DNA of 64,000 bases from the NCBI RefSeq assembly GCF_001905655.1, contig NZ_JMHT01000027.1:24947-88946 (forward strand), in the 5' to 3' direction. Source of the stretch: Mycobacterium sp. ST-F2. Lineage in GTDB: Bacteria > Actinomycetota > Actinomycetes > Mycobacteriales > Mycobacteriaceae. Both the position numbers and the translations under genes were made by a program. Under the pieces are notes generated by a model, which saw only the letters and a list, made by a program, of their open reading frames with translations, ran no database searches and was not told where the DNA came from. Numbering within the stretch: the stretch's first letter is position 1; every line of letters begins with the position of its first letter. This document shows positions 27,683 to 36,457 of this stretch, piece after piece.

Positions 27683-28384
27683 CTACCGTAGGCGACGAAG
27701 GCCCGGCTTCGCAGTCACGATTGCAACTCCGGCCGGGCCGGGCCGCGATGCCCGCACAGCCAGCGCCAAGGCGGCGTCCAGCGCGAGGGCGAGGGCCGCC
27801 ACCAGCAGGGCGCCGACCAGGGCGAGATAGAACTGGCGCACCTTGATGCCGTCGATCAGGAACCGGCCGAGGCCGCCCAGACTGGCGTACGCCGCGACGG
27901 TTGCGGTGGCGACCACCTGCAGGGTGGCGGTCCGCAGCCCGCCGACGATCAGCGGCATCGCGTTCGGCACCTCGACACGCAGCAGGACCTGACGCTCGGT
28001 CATGCCCATGGCGCGAGCGGCATCGACGACCACCGGGTCGACGTTGGCGATGCCGGCGTACGTCCCCGCCAGCAGCGGCGGAATGCCCAGCAGCATCAGA
28101 GCGACGGTCGGGGGCAGCAGGCCCAGTCCCCACAGCAGGACCCCCAGCAGCAGGACGCCGAGCGTGGGCAGGGCGCGCAGGGCGTTGACGCCACCGACCA
28201 CCAGCGCCGTGCCGCGGCCGGTGTGCCCGACGTACATGCCCACGGGAACGGCGACCAGCGCGCTGCACAACACCGCGATGCCGGTGTACTCGAGATGTTC
28301 CAGCATGCGCATGCCGAGTCCGGCCGGACCGGTCCAGTTGGCCGCGGTGAAGATGTAGGCGAGGGCCTGGTGCAGGAAGTTCAT
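27683..28384 (-). CDS. proZ: osmoprotectant ABC transporter permease ProZ
   Basis: A 233-residue integral membrane permease of the glycine betaine/choline (OpuC-type) ABC family, with about five or six helices. The cytoplasmic coupling motif is VDAARAMGMTERQVLLRVEV near residues 130-150, preceded by the EYTGIAVLCSALVAVPVG and GVNALRALPTLGVLLLG segments. The ATG at 28384 is set by an ATGA overlap with proW. Last transporter gene in proX-proV-proW-proZ. Confidence 0.9.
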   Translation of the reverse strand: MNFLHQALAYIFTAANWTGPAGLGMRMLEHLEYTGIAVLCSALVAVPVGMYVGHTGRGTALVVGGVNALRALPTLGVLLLGVLLWGLGLLPPTVALMLLGIPPLLAGTYAGIANVDPVVVDAARAMGMTERQVLLRVEVPNAMPLIVGGLRTATLQVVATATVAAYASLGGLGRFLIDGIKVRQFYLALVGALLVAALALALDAALALAVRASRPGPAGVAIVTAKPGLRRLR

Positions 28385-29025
28385 GCCGCTGCCTTCGCCC
28401 GGGTCCACGGGGTGGCCAGCCGGCCGAGGCTCAGGATGATCAGGTCGACGGCCACCGCCAGCACGAAGATGGCGATGATGCCGGCGATGATCTGGTCGCT
28501 CTTGTCAGCCTGATATCCCTCGGTGAACCAGGTGCCCAGCCCGCCGATGCCGATCACCGAACCCACCGACACCATCGAGATGTTGGTGACGGCAACCACC
28601 CGCATCCCTGCCGTGAGGACCGGAATCGCCAGCGGCAGTTCTACTCTCAAGAACCGGGTGCGCGGCCGATAGCCCATGGCGGTGGCCGCCTCGCGGGTGG
28701 CCGCGGGCACCGCGTCCAGCGCTTCGGGCACCGTCCGCATCAGCAGCGCCACGGTGTACAAGGTCAGAGCGACCAGGACGTTGGCCTCGTCGAGAATCCG
28801 CGTCGGGATGATCAACGGCAGCACCACGAACAGTGCCAGCGACGGAATGGTGAAGACGACGCTGGCCGTGATGGTACTGATCCGGCGCAGCCGCGGACGC
28901 TGCCGCACATAAGCGCCCAGCGGCACGGCGATCAGCACCCCGATGAGCAGCGGCAGAAGGGACAGCCGTAGGTGAATCTGCGTGAGCAGCCACGCGCCTT
29001 CCAGGTGGGTCAGCAGGTATCGCAC
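28381..29025 (-). CDS. proW: osmoprotectant ABC transporter permease ProW
   Basis: A 214-residue permease with the BPD-transporter fold. Hydrophobic helices begin at residue 20 (RLSLLPLLIGVLIAVPLG). The coupling loop is REAATAMGYRPRTRFLRVEL near 117-136. The GTG at 29025 starts 16 bases inside the end of proV; the longer upstream frame is not plausible. It pairs with ProZ as a heterodimeric channel and overlaps proZ by ATGA. Confidence 0.9.
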   Translation of the reverse strand: MRYLLTHLEGAWLLTQIHLRLSLLPLLIGVLIAVPLGAYVRQRPRLRRISTITASVVFTIPSLALFVVLPLIIPTRILDEANVLVALTLYTVALLMRTVPEALDAVPAATREAATAMGYRPRTRFLRVELPLAIPVLTAGMRVVAVTNISMVSVGSVIGIGGLGTWFTEGYQADKSDQIIAGIIAIFVLAVAVDLIILSLGRLATPWTRAKAAA

Positions 29026-30119
29026 TGTTCGCCCTTGCCGCTCTTGATGATTGCCAGCACATCGTCGAGGCCCACACCGCCGACCACGTGGCCCCGTTCG
29101 TCGACCGCCACGCCCAGCCCGGACGGTGACGACAGCGCCGAGTCCAGCGCCAGCCGCAGGGTGCCGTCTGGCCGGAACAGCGAACCGCCGGCAATGGTGC
29201 TGTCGTACAAGGACTTTCCGTGGCGATGCAGACCCACTCCGTGAGCGTTGATCCAGGCGTAGGGGGTGCCGTCGGCGTTGACCACCAGGGCCCATTGGCC
29301 CGCGCCGAGTTCCAGTGCGTCGACCGCTGGCTCGGCGACGGTGCGGATGTCGCGGAGCTGAAGTCCGGTTGCGTCGCGGAATTGCAGCCCGCGGTAGCCA
29401 CGATCAGCGCCGACGAACCCCGCGACGAATGCGTTGGCCGGGTTGGACAGCAACCGCCTCGGCGCGTCGTACTGCTGCAAGGTGCCACCGGGTCCGAACA
29501 CCGCGACGCGGTCGCCCAACTTGACGGCTTCATCGATATCGTGCGTGACGAACACGATGGTCTTGCGCAGATCGCTTTGCAGCCGCAGGATTTCGGCCTG
29601 CAGGTCTTCGCGGACCACGGGGTCGACCGCGCTGAACGGCTCGTCCATCAGCAGAATGGGCGGGTCCGCCGCCAGGGCACGGGCCACGCCGACCCTCTGC
29701 TGCTGCCCACCCGACAACTGGGCCGGGTAGCGGTCGGCAAGCTTGACGTCGAGCCCGACGCGCTCCAACACGCCCAACGCCTTTTTCCTTGCGCTACGGC
29801 GGGATTCACCCTTGAGGACCGGAACGGTGGCGACATTGTCGACCACTTTCAGATGCGGCATGAGCCCGGCTGATTGCAGCACGTACCCGATACCGAGCCG
29901 CAGTTTCACCGGGTCGACGGTGGCGACGTTGGCACCGTCGACGGTCAAGGTGCCCGACGTCGGGTCGATCATCCGGTTGATCATCCGCATCGAGGTGGTC
30001 TTGCCGCAGCCCGACGGGCCGACGAACACCGACAACGTGCCCTCCGCGATCTCGAGGGTCAACTCATCGACGGCGACCACGCCGCCGTAGCTCTTGGTGA
30101 CCTTGTCGAAAGAGATCAT
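29010..30119 (-). CDS. proV: osmoprotectant ABC transporter ATP-binding protein ProV
   Basis: A 369-residue ATPase. Walker A GPSGCGKTTSMRMINR is near residues 32-47, the signature motif LSGGQQQRVGVARAL near 134, Walker B ILLMDEPFSAVD near 153-164, and the switch His in VTHDIDEAVKLGDR near 192. The last 110 residues contain weak CBS-like sequence (VGGVGLDDVLAII), as in ionic-strength-sensing OpuA/ProV proteins. The ATG at 30119 overlaps the proX stop (ATGA). Unusually the protein ends CDTC. Confidence 0.93.
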   Translation of the reverse strand: MISFDKVTKSYGGVVAVDELTLEIAEGTLSVFVGPSGCGKTTSMRMINRMIDPTSGTLTVDGANVATVDPVKLRLGIGYVLQSAGLMPHLKVVDNVATVPVLKGESRRSARKKALGVLERVGLDVKLADRYPAQLSGGQQQRVGVARALAADPPILLMDEPFSAVDPVVREDLQAEILRLQSDLRKTIVFVTHDIDEAVKLGDRVAVFGPGGTLQQYDAPRRLLSNPANAFVAGFVGADRGYRGLQFRDATGLQLRDIRTVAEPAVDALELGAGQWALVVNADGTPYAWINAHGVGLHRHGKSLYDSTIAGGSLFRPDGTLRLALDSALSSPSGLGVAVDERGHVVGGVGLDDVLAIIKSGKGEQCDTC

Positions 30120-31045
30120 CGGCTCACCGGCTTGTCGAACCCGTTGTCCTGCACCCATTTTCTCGCGGCCTGATCGGCGTCGACGCCGCTGTTGCCGGAC
30201 ACCGCGGTGTTCATGTCGATCAGCGCCTTCGTGGTGAGTTTCGCGCTGACGGAGTCCAGCACGGTCTTGAGCAGATCGGACTTCTTCTGCGACGCCACCA
30301 GCGGCACCACGTTGGCGGCAAGGAAGTTGTGCTTCGGATCCTCGAGCACCACCAGGTTGTTCTGCACGATGGCCGGGGACGTGCTGAAAATATCTGCCGC
30401 GGTGACGGTTCCGTCGACCAGAGCCCGGACCGTGGCCGGTCCCCCACCGTCGCTGATCGCGATGAAGTTGGACGGCGCGATGTCGAGGCCGTACTTGGCC
30501 TTCAGCCCGGGCAGCCCCTCGGTCCGCTGCAGAAACTCCGACGGCGCACCGAATTTCACCTGGGCCGAATGCTGGGCCAGGTCGCCGATGGTCTTCAGAT
30601 TCCACTTCTTGGCGGTCTCCGCCGACACCGCCACCGTGTCGGTGTCTTCGGCCGGCGAAGGCGTCAGGATCGACAGATCGCCGGGAAGCACTCGGGCGAG
30701 CGCCAATTCGACGTCATCGGCGGCGGTGGCTTTGGTCTTCGGGTCGAAGTACTGCAGCAGGTTACCGGTGTATTCGGGGATCAGGTCGATCGAATGATCC
30801 TTGACGGCAGGGACGTACGTCTCGCGGCTCCCGATGCCGAATTGGCGGCCGACGGTAAAGCCGTTGGCCGCCAATGCCTGCGCGTAGATCTCGGCGATGA
30901 TCTTCGATTCGGGGAAATCGGCAGACCCCACCACGATGGACTTGAGGTCACCCGAGATGCTGCCCCCGCCCAGAGGATTGGCGCTGCCACAACCCGTCAA
31001 CACGGCAGCAAGCAGCAAGGCCACAGTGGCCAGAATTCGCGCCAT
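30116..31045 (-). CDS. proX: osmoprotectant-binding lipoprotein ProX
   Basis: A 309-residue periplasmic-type binding lipoprotein. The lipobox LTGC has Cys19. OpuAC-type sequence follows: IVVGSADFPESKIIAEIYAQ near 37-56, DLIPEYTGNLLQYF near 87 and GLPGLKAKYGLDI near 178. The ATG at 31045 is preceded by AAAGGAC. First gene of the four-gene operon, whose tight overlaps imply stoichiometric translation. In tuberculosis-group species the homologous system has also been linked to compounds other than betaine, so the ligand is open. Confidence 0.92.
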   Translation of the reverse strand: MARILATVALLLAAVLTGCGSANPLGGGSISGDLKSIVVGSADFPESKIIAEIYAQALAANGFTVGRQFGIGSRETYVPAVKDHSIDLIPEYTGNLLQYFDPKTKATAADDVELALARVLPGDLSILTPSPAEDTDTVAVSAETAKKWNLKTIGDLAQHSAQVKFGAPSEFLQRTEGLPGLKAKYGLDIAPSNFIAISDGGGPATVRALVDGTVTAADIFSTSPAIVQNNLVVLEDPKHNFLAANVVPLVASQKKSDLLKTVLDSVSAKLTTKALIDMNTAVSGNSGVDADQAARKWVQDNGFDKPVSR

Positions 31046-31142
31046 CCGAACGTCCTTTCGGCGTCGAGCACTCAGGCCGACCCTAGCGTTATTCGAAAAT
31101 TGGTGTCGCAGTTCCCGGCATCCTGCCCGGAGAACCGTCAAG

Positions 31143-31553
31143 ATGGTGCGTATGAGTAGCGATCACGCGTCTACCCCTGGGCCGACCGGGCCGGAGCCCA
31201 AGGCCGCTCCCACTCACGCCGAACCGCCGGCACCCAAGGCCCCCAAGTCTGATTCGGCCCCCGTCAAGAAACCCACGACGCCCGAATCGGCAGTCAAGTT
31301 CACCCGCACCGCAGCGCTGTGGACTGCACTGATCCTCGGTTTCCTGATCCTGATCCTGCTGCTGGTGTTCGTCATCCAGAACGACACCCCGGTCGACATC
31401 GTCCTGCTCGGCTGGAAGCTGCACCAGGTGCAGCTGGGCGTGACCATCCTGCTCGCGGCCATCGCCGGCGGCCTGCTGACCTTCGCGGTCGCCACCACCC
31501 GGATCCTGCAACTGCGGTTGGCCGCGAAGAAGAACCTGAAGGCCGGACTTTAA
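31143..31553 (+). CDS. LapA-domain (DUF1049) membrane protein
   Basis: A 136-residue protein: a Pro/Ala/Lys-rich cytosolic N-terminus (residues 5-50), then two transmembrane helices (about 58-80 and 95-117) and a short basic tail AAKKNLKAGL. The segment VFVIQNDTPVDIVLLGWKL between helices is the LapA/DUF1049 signature. Rv3760 occupies the same position in M. tuberculosis. ATG 31143 has GGAGAA upstream; ATG 31152 is an alternative. Divergent from proX. Role unknown. Confidence 0.85.
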   Translation: MVRMSSDHASTPGPTGPEPKAAPTHAEPPAPKAPKSDSAPVKKPTTPESAVKFTRTAALWTALILGFLILILLLVFVIQNDTPVDIVLLGWKLHQVQLGVTILLAAIAGGLLTFAVATTRILQLRLAAKKNLKAGL

Positions 31554-31606
31554 ATCACCGCGAGCGGCCGTGTTTGTACGTCAACACGCCGCCCCCGGTG
31601 TACAAG

Positions 31607-31642
31607 AACGTCACGCTCGTCAGCCACGAGCGTGACGTTTTT
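31607..31642. terminator. intrinsic terminator between converging genes
   Basis: A perfect 14-bp stem AACGTCACGCTCGT (31607-31620) and its complement (31626-31639) with a 5-nt loop, followed by TTTT. It separates the LapA-domain gene from the converging phosphotransferase-like gene. Confidence 0.85.
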
Positions 31643-31686
31643 GCACGAAGACCACGGCGTGTTGCGTGCAGACACGCACGCTCGCG

Positions 31687-32709
31687 CTAGGAAAGAACAG
31701 CCAATCCGGCGGCGATGAGCGGCGCGACGGCCTCACCGACAGAATCGTCGCCGCCGGCTGCAACGGAGCCCATCCGGGCGCGGAAGTCGATGCCGGCGGC
31801 GATGATCGCCAGCTTGAAGTACGCCAGCGCGAGATAGAACTCCCAGTGGTCCAAAGGCTGCCCGGCCGCGACGGAGTATTTCTCGGCCAGCTGGTCCATC
31901 GACGGAATCTTCTCCGACGACCACGCCGCGTCGGAATGCACCATGGAGAACATCGGGTGCCGATAGACACACATCAGCGCGGCGTCGGACAGCGGGTCAC
32001 CGAGCGTCGACATCTCCCAGTCCAGGACCGCCCTCACCTTGGTGGGGTCGACGGCGTCGAGCATGGTGTTGTCGATGCGGTAGTCGCCGTGCACGATGGC
32101 ACTGCGGCTCTGCGGCGGCAGCTTCTCGGTCAGCGCGGCATGCAGCCGACGCACATCAGCGTCACGCAAATCGTCCTGCAGCCGCACCAGATCCCACTGC
32201 GAGCCCCAGCGCCGCACCTGTCGTTCCAGGTACCCGTTGGCCTTCCCGAAGTCCCCGAGCCCCACGGCTTCCGGGTCCACGGCGTGCAGGTCGGCGAGCA
32301 CTTTGATCAGCGCGTCCACACAGGCGTCGATGGCCTGCTGATCCCCCAGCGCGTCGAGCTCGGCCGAGTACCGCACCACTCGTCCGGGCACGAATTCGAC
32401 CATCTGGAACGGCGCACCCAGCACCGAGTCGTCGTTCCGCATCGTCACCGGATGTGCCACCGGGACATTCGTAACTTCAAGCGCCGCAACGACTTTGTAC
32501 TCACGGGCCATGTCATGCGCCGACGGTGTCAGGCCGTGCAGCGGCGGCCGGCGCAGCACCCATTTGGCGGCGTCGTCGAACACCAGGAACGTCAGATTCG
32601 ACCGGCCGCCGGCGATCAGCTCAGCGCGCAGCTCACCGGTGCGGGCCACCCCGATATCCCGCAGGTGCGCGTCGAGGGCGGTCAGGTCCAAACCGTCAAG
32701 GCCCGTCAC
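31687..32709 (-). CDS. aminoglycoside-phosphotransferase-fold protein (FadE36-like)
   Basis: A 340-residue kinase-fold protein of the APH family, matching the mycobacterial gene called fadE36 although it is not an acyl-CoA dehydrogenase. The catalytic loop is IVHGDYRIDNTML in the second half, followed by the metal-binding VLDWEMSTLGDP. The N-lobe contains IAGGRSNLTFLV and KWVLRRPP. Relatives are fused to acyl-CoA dehydrogenases in other organisms, suggesting phosphorylation of a hydroxyacyl substrate. The frame is open to 32784 with GTG or ATG choices; GTG 32709 after GGGGGAAG leaves no overlap with the upstream gene and fits the family start. Confidence 0.82.
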   Translation of the reverse strand: MTGLDGLDLTALDAHLRDIGVARTGELRAELIAGGRSNLTFLVFDDAAKWVLRRPPLHGLTPSAHDMAREYKVVAALEVTNVPVAHPVTMRNDDSVLGAPFQMVEFVPGRVVRYSAELDALGDQQAIDACVDALIKVLADLHAVDPEAVGLGDFGKANGYLERQVRRWGSQWDLVRLQDDLRDADVRRLHAALTEKLPPQSRSAIVHGDYRIDNTMLDAVDPTKVRAVLDWEMSTLGDPLSDAALMCVYRHPMFSMVHSDAAWSSEKIPSMDQLAEKYSVAAGQPLDHWEFYLALAYFKLAIIAAGIDFRARMGSVAAGGDDSVGEAVAPLIAAGLAVLS

Positions 32710-32750
32710 ATCTTCCCCCGTCGCTTCGCTCGCCCTGCCACCCGAACTGT

Positions 32751-33359
32751 TTACCACCGCTGATTTCGCGGCAGCAGGTCCCACACGTGTTCGACGCTGT
32801 TGACGCCGGCCACGGCCAGGCGGCCGCTGCGCGAGGCCAGCAGCCGGGTGATTCCCGTGTAGTCGACCTGGAACGACAGGATGCGCTCGGTCGGCAGGAT
32901 GTCGTGCAGCAGGCCGTTGATGACACCGCCGTGACTGAAGATCACAACGGTGTCGTCGGCCTCGGCCTCGCTCGCGATGTCCATGACGGCTTCGGTGATT
33001 CGGGCCAGGAACGCCTCTTCATCGACACTGCTGGGGAGATGACCCGACATCAGCCGGGCCATCTCCTCGGGGTGTTCGGCCGCGATCTGCTCGATCGGGA
33101 TGTACTGCGCCATGTCGCGGTCGTACTCGGCGAGCCGGTCGTCGACCTCGATGGGCAGTCCGAGCGCGTCGGCCACCGGCTGACCGGTCTGGATGGCGCG
33201 CTTCTGCGGGCTGCTGAGCAGCCGGGTGATCGGGTACCGCTTGAGCGCGTCGGGCAGCCGCATGGCCTGCGCGATGCCCTCCTCGGACAGATCGGGGTCG
33301 GCGCCCTCGCCGGGCTCGCTGCGCAGCGGCAGGGCGTGACGGATCAGAAGCAGTTGCAT
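32751..33359 (-). CDS. histidine phosphatase family protein
   Basis: A 202-residue phosphoglycerate-mutase-like phosphatase. The active-site motif LLIRHALPLR places the nucleophilic His near residue 8 (RHA where most have RHG). SSPQKRAIQT near 62 gives the conserved Arg, and the second His is in VVIFSHGGVING near 147. ATG 33359 with GGAGG upstream is preferred to 33398. It is divergent from the GntR regulator and transcribed towards the APH-fold gene. Substrate unknown. Confidence 0.88.
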   Translation of the reverse strand: MQLLLIRHALPLRSEPGEGADPDLSEEGIAQAMRLPDALKRYPITRLLSSPQKRAIQTGQPVADALGLPIEVDDRLAEYDRDMAQYIPIEQIAAEHPEEMARLMSGHLPSSVDEEAFLARITEAVMDIASEAEADDTVVIFSHGGVINGLLHDILPTERILSFQVDYTGITRLLASRSGRLAVAGVNSVEHVWDLLPRNQRW

Positions 33360-33398
33360 GGGCGGTTTCCTCCACAGCGGTTGTGCGCTGACGGGCAA

Positions 33399-33425
33399 TA
33401 CTATGCAGCTAAGTTGTCATGACAA
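33399..33425. promoter_or_regulatory. -10-like element and palindromic operator before the GntR gene
   Basis: TACTAT (33399-33404) resembles a -10 element. Nine bases later is a perfect 12-bp palindrome TTGTCATGACAA (33414-33425). A 10-of-12 match, TTGTCAATACAA, occurs at 37624-37635 in front of the oxidase operon, so this is a good candidate for the autoregulatory site of the GntR protein. Confidence 0.55.
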
Positions 33426-33447
33426 GACACCGAGAGGCGGTACACCG

Positions 33448-34179
33448 ATGGTCGGCTCCCGGTCGCGTCATGAGCACGTCGCGGCGGTGCTGCGGCAGCG
33501 GATCACGCGACACGAGTACCAGATCGGTGAGTCACTGCCCGCCGAGAGCGCATTGTGCGCGGAGTTCGACGTGTCGCGAGGGCCCGTCCGCCAGGCCCTC
33601 GCGACGCTGAAAAACGAAGGCCTGATCCGCATTTCGCGGGGCAAGCCCGCCACCGTCCGCAGCCACGACGTCCGCCAGACACTGGACACGTTCACGCCGT
33701 TCACCCAGTGGGCCGAACGCAACGGCCGAAAGGCGGGGAGCCGGACCCTGGAGGTCTCACGCAGACGCGCCGGCGAAACCGCGGCCACCGCACTGAGCCT
33801 GACCACCGACGACTTCGTCGTCGAAGTGCTGCGCGTGCGACTGCTCGACGGCGAGCCGGCGATGATCGAGCGGAGCAGTTTCACCGACGCGGTGGGTTCG
33901 CTGCTGTTCGAATTCGACACCGACTCCGGCTCCATCACCGACTACCTGACCGACCGTGGGGTGCAGTGGGACGCCATGGAACACGTGCTGGACGCCGTCG
34001 CCGCGGACGAGGTCGACGCCGAGAACATGCACATCGAGCGGGGCAGTCCCCTGTTGCGTGAGCGTCGTACCTCACGCGACCAGTTCGGGGTGGCCTTCGA
34101 ATATTCCGACGACCGATACCGGCCCGACGTGGTGGCCTTCAGCATCGTCAACGCCCGCACCATCGACGTCCGCGCCTGA
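33448..34179 (+). CDS. GntR family regulator (HutC/PhnF-like)
   Basis: A 243-residue regulator. The winged helix-turn-helix covers residues 5-70: LRQRITRHEYQIGESLPAES, then SRGPVRQALATLKNEGLIRI. A UTRA-type ligand domain follows (EVLRVRLLDGEPAMIERSSF and VAFEYSDDRYRPD). HutC-subfamily members often regulate phosphonate, histidine or sugar uptake. ATG 33448 lies 22 bases after a perfect palindrome. It converges on the MFS transporter gene (6-base gap). Position and the shared operator suggest it controls the adjacent phosphonate-type locus. Confidence 0.9.
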   Translation: MVGSRSRHEHVAAVLRQRITRHEYQIGESLPAESALCAEFDVSRGPVRQALATLKNEGLIRISRGKPATVRSHDVRQTLDTFTPFTQWAERNGRKAGSRTLEVSRRRAGETAATALSLTTDDFVVEVLRVRLLDGEPAMIERSSFTDAVGSLLFEFDTDSGSITDYLTDRGVQWDAMEHVLDAVAADEVDAENMHIERGSPLLRERRTSRDQFGVAFEYSDDRYRPDVVAFSIVNARTIDVRA

Positions 34180-34185
34180 CGGGCG

Positions 34186-35520
34186 CTAGTCGGCCGCGGG
34201 CATCCGATTCCAGTAGGGAATCAACAGCAGCATGGCGATGAACGCGGCCCCGGCGAAGCCGTAGAACAGTGCTGAGGTACCCAGGTAACCCGGCAGCAGA
34301 CCACCGAGGATGGCACCGACCGAGCCGCAACCGTTGATGATCCCTGTCGCCGTGCCCGCGTGCTTGGACGTACCGAAGTCGACGGCCGCGATGCACGAGA
34401 TCATGGCATCAGCGCCGTAGACGGTCAGGCCGATCAGGGCCAGGACGCCGACCATGACCCACACATTGCCCGTCGCGGTCAGCGGCCCGAACAGCATGAG
34501 CACCACGACCAGCACGGCCAGGCTGATCACGCTCGCCGGCACCCGGCGCGCCTTGAACACCTTGTCCGAGATGCGGCCCAGCAGGATCGGGGCGATGACA
34601 CCGGCGATGCCGAACGCCACCGGGACGGTCACCGCGGTGAACTTGTCACTGTCGTGCAGCTGTTCGGCGACGATCACCGGACCCCACAACAGGATGGCGT
34701 AGCGGGCCGGCTTGAGCAGAAAATACGCTGCCCCAAGGGTTCTCACCATCTGATCCTTCAGTACCACGGCCAGGGACTCGCGCCACGACGAACTGGGTTC
34801 GGCGATGGCCTCGTCCTCTGCGGTGGCGTCGAGCTCGACTCCCTCAACGGAGTCCTGCGCCGCCCGGTACTCCTCGATCGGCGGTAGGCCGACGTCCGCG
34901 GGGCTGTTGCGCTGGAAGATGAAGAACAGCACGAACACAACGGCGACAATGGCCGCACCGCTGAAGAACGCTGCGCGCCAACTGCCGAACACGTCGTAGG
35001 CGAACCATCCGACCACCGGCGCGGCGACGAGGCCGCCGACGGCGTAATTGGTGCTCCACAGCCCCAGGACGTGGCCACGTTCCCCGACCGAGAAGAACTG
35101 CGACATGTTGCTCAACGTGCCCGACCAGCCCGTCGACTGAGCCAGGCCTTGCACGATCATCAATGGCAGCAGGAAGACCACTGCCGGCAGCAGGCCCATG
35201 AACAGGGTCGCGATCGCCGAGATGGCCAGGCCGCCGAGCACGACCACCCGTGGGCCGAACCGGTCGGAGACCTGGCCCCAGACGAATTGGCCGACGGCGT
35301 AGGCGGCGAGGTACGCGGCGTCGAGATTGGCCATGACGCTCTTGGTCAGGTGAAGGTGCAGGACGGGGTCTTCGAGAATGCCGAGCTTGGCGACGGAGAA
35401 CGTCTGACGGGTGAAATAGAAACCGGCATAAGCGATCCAGGTGATGGCGAAGATGCGGATACGCCAGCGTTCGTAGTTCGGATTGGTGGTGCGCGACTTG
35501 GACAGCAGGGTGTGCGACAT
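34186..35520 (-). CDS. MFS transporter, organophosphate:phosphate antiporter type
   Basis: A 444-residue permease with twelve predicted transmembrane helices and a charged central loop (residues 215-245, rich in Glu/Asp). The N-terminal ITWIAYAGFYFTRQTFSVAK and loop FVWGQVSDRFGPR resemble the GlpT/UhpT family, which exchanges organophosphates for phosphate. It lies 195 bases downstream of the phosphonatase-like gene in the same direction; this gap holds no gene. In this locus it would replace the usual phosphonate ABC importer, with an aminophosphonate as likely cargo. Specificity is inferred from neighbours. Confidence 0.87.
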   Translation of the reverse strand: MSHTLLSKSRTTNPNYERWRIRIFAITWIAYAGFYFTRQTFSVAKLGILEDPVLHLHLTKSVMANLDAAYLAAYAVGQFVWGQVSDRFGPRVVVLGGLAISAIATLFMGLLPAVVFLLPLMIVQGLAQSTGWSGTLSNMSQFFSVGERGHVLGLWSTNYAVGGLVAAPVVGWFAYDVFGSWRAAFFSGAAIVAVVFVLFFIFQRNSPADVGLPPIEEYRAAQDSVEGVELDATAEDEAIAEPSSSWRESLAVVLKDQMVRTLGAAYFLLKPARYAILLWGPVIVAEQLHDSDKFTAVTVPVAFGIAGVIAPILLGRISDKVFKARRVPASVISLAVLVVVLMLFGPLTATGNVWVMVGVLALIGLTVYGADAMISCIAAVDFGTSKHAGTATGIINGCGSVGAILGGLLPGYLGTSALFYGFAGAAFIAMLLLIPYWNRMPAAD

Positions 35521-35715
35521 GGCTGTTCACTTCCACTGGGTGCGGGGTAGAGGGAGCGCGGAAAGAAGAGGGGCCGATCGGAGGCGTGGAAACGCCATCG
35601 AGATCGTCAGCGAGGCAAGGGTTTTGGTGCGAGAGCGCGAAGGGTTAGAGTGAAAGAGCGGGGGTGGTCGGGGCCGAGGGTGCGGCATCCGACCACCGCG
35701 GAGTGCGTCGTCGGA

Positions 35716-36414
35716 TCAGCCCAGGGTTGCCACCAAACCGGGCAGCTGCGCCACGCTGTCCAGGATGTGGGTGGCGCCGGCAGCGGATAGCTGCTCAGCG
35801 TTGTGCGCGCCGGTCAGCACGCCGACCGAAGCGCGCGCTCCGGCGCGCAGTCCGGTGATGACGTCCGACGAGGTGTCACCGACGACCACCACCGACTGCA
35901 CTGCATCGGTCTCGGTCTGCATGAGGGCTGCGAGCGCCATGTCGGGGTACGGCCGTCCGCGGACGCCGGGCGCGGGGCAGAGCACCGCGTCGGCGAGGTC
36001 CTGCCAACCCAGCGCCTCGACGATGGCCTGCTGGGTTTCCCGGGCGAAGCCCGTGGTCAGCGCGACCTTGATACCGCGCGACCGGAAAGATGTAATGACA
36101 TGTTCGGCCTGCGGAATGGGGCTGCACTTGCCGTCTGCCACCAACTGGGCGTAGCAGCGCTCGAACTCTTTGTTGGCCGCTTGTGCCTGCTCTTCGTTGC
36201 CGCGGCTCAGGTGGCGGAACACGACGATCTTCGACTGTCCCATGGTGTCGGCGACGTAGCGCAGCATCTCTGCGCGGTCCGCATCGGTCTTCGACAGGCC
36301 GGCGTGCTCGTCGGCGGCCAGGAAGGATTGCTGCACCAGGCCGGTGTCCTCGACCGTCGTGCCGGCCATGTCGAACACGACCAGGCTGATTCCAGGTGCT
36401 GATTGGCTTTCCAC
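35716..36414 (-). CDS. phosphonatase-like HAD hydrolase (PhnX-related)
   Basis: A 232-residue HAD-superfamily enzyme close to phosphonoacetaldehyde hydrolase. The nucleophile motif is VFDMAGTT with Asp15; the second residue of the motif is Ala17 (DxA), as in PhnX, where ordinary HAD phosphatases have DxD. In the cap domain MGQSKIVVFRHL puts Lys62 where PhnX has its Schiff-base lysine. Motif II is LTTGFARET, motif III GRPYPDM, and the metal site VGDTSSD. It starts with GTG 36414 after AAAAGGAC, 43 bases after the oxidase gene. It probably cleaves the C-P bond of phosphonoacetaldehyde or a close relative to release phosphate. Confidence 0.88.
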   Translation of the reverse strand: MESQSAPGISLVVFDMAGTTVEDTGLVQQSFLAADEHAGLSKTDADRAEMLRYVADTMGQSKIVVFRHLSRGNEEQAQAANKEFERCYAQLVADGKCSPIPQAEHVITSFRSRGIKVALTTGFARETQQAIVEALGWQDLADAVLCPAPGVRGRPYPDMALAALMQTETDAVQSVVVVGDTSSDVITGLRAGARASVGVLTGAHNAEQLSAAGATHILDSVAQLPGLVATLG

Positions 36415-36457
36415 TTTTGCGTCCTTTTCCGTTGTGGTGGTTGGGTTTTGGTGTGTC

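Noticed and set aside
35521..35715. Small gene between the MFS and hydrolase genes
   Set aside because: No frame with a start, RBS and protein-like composition; purine-rich spacer only.
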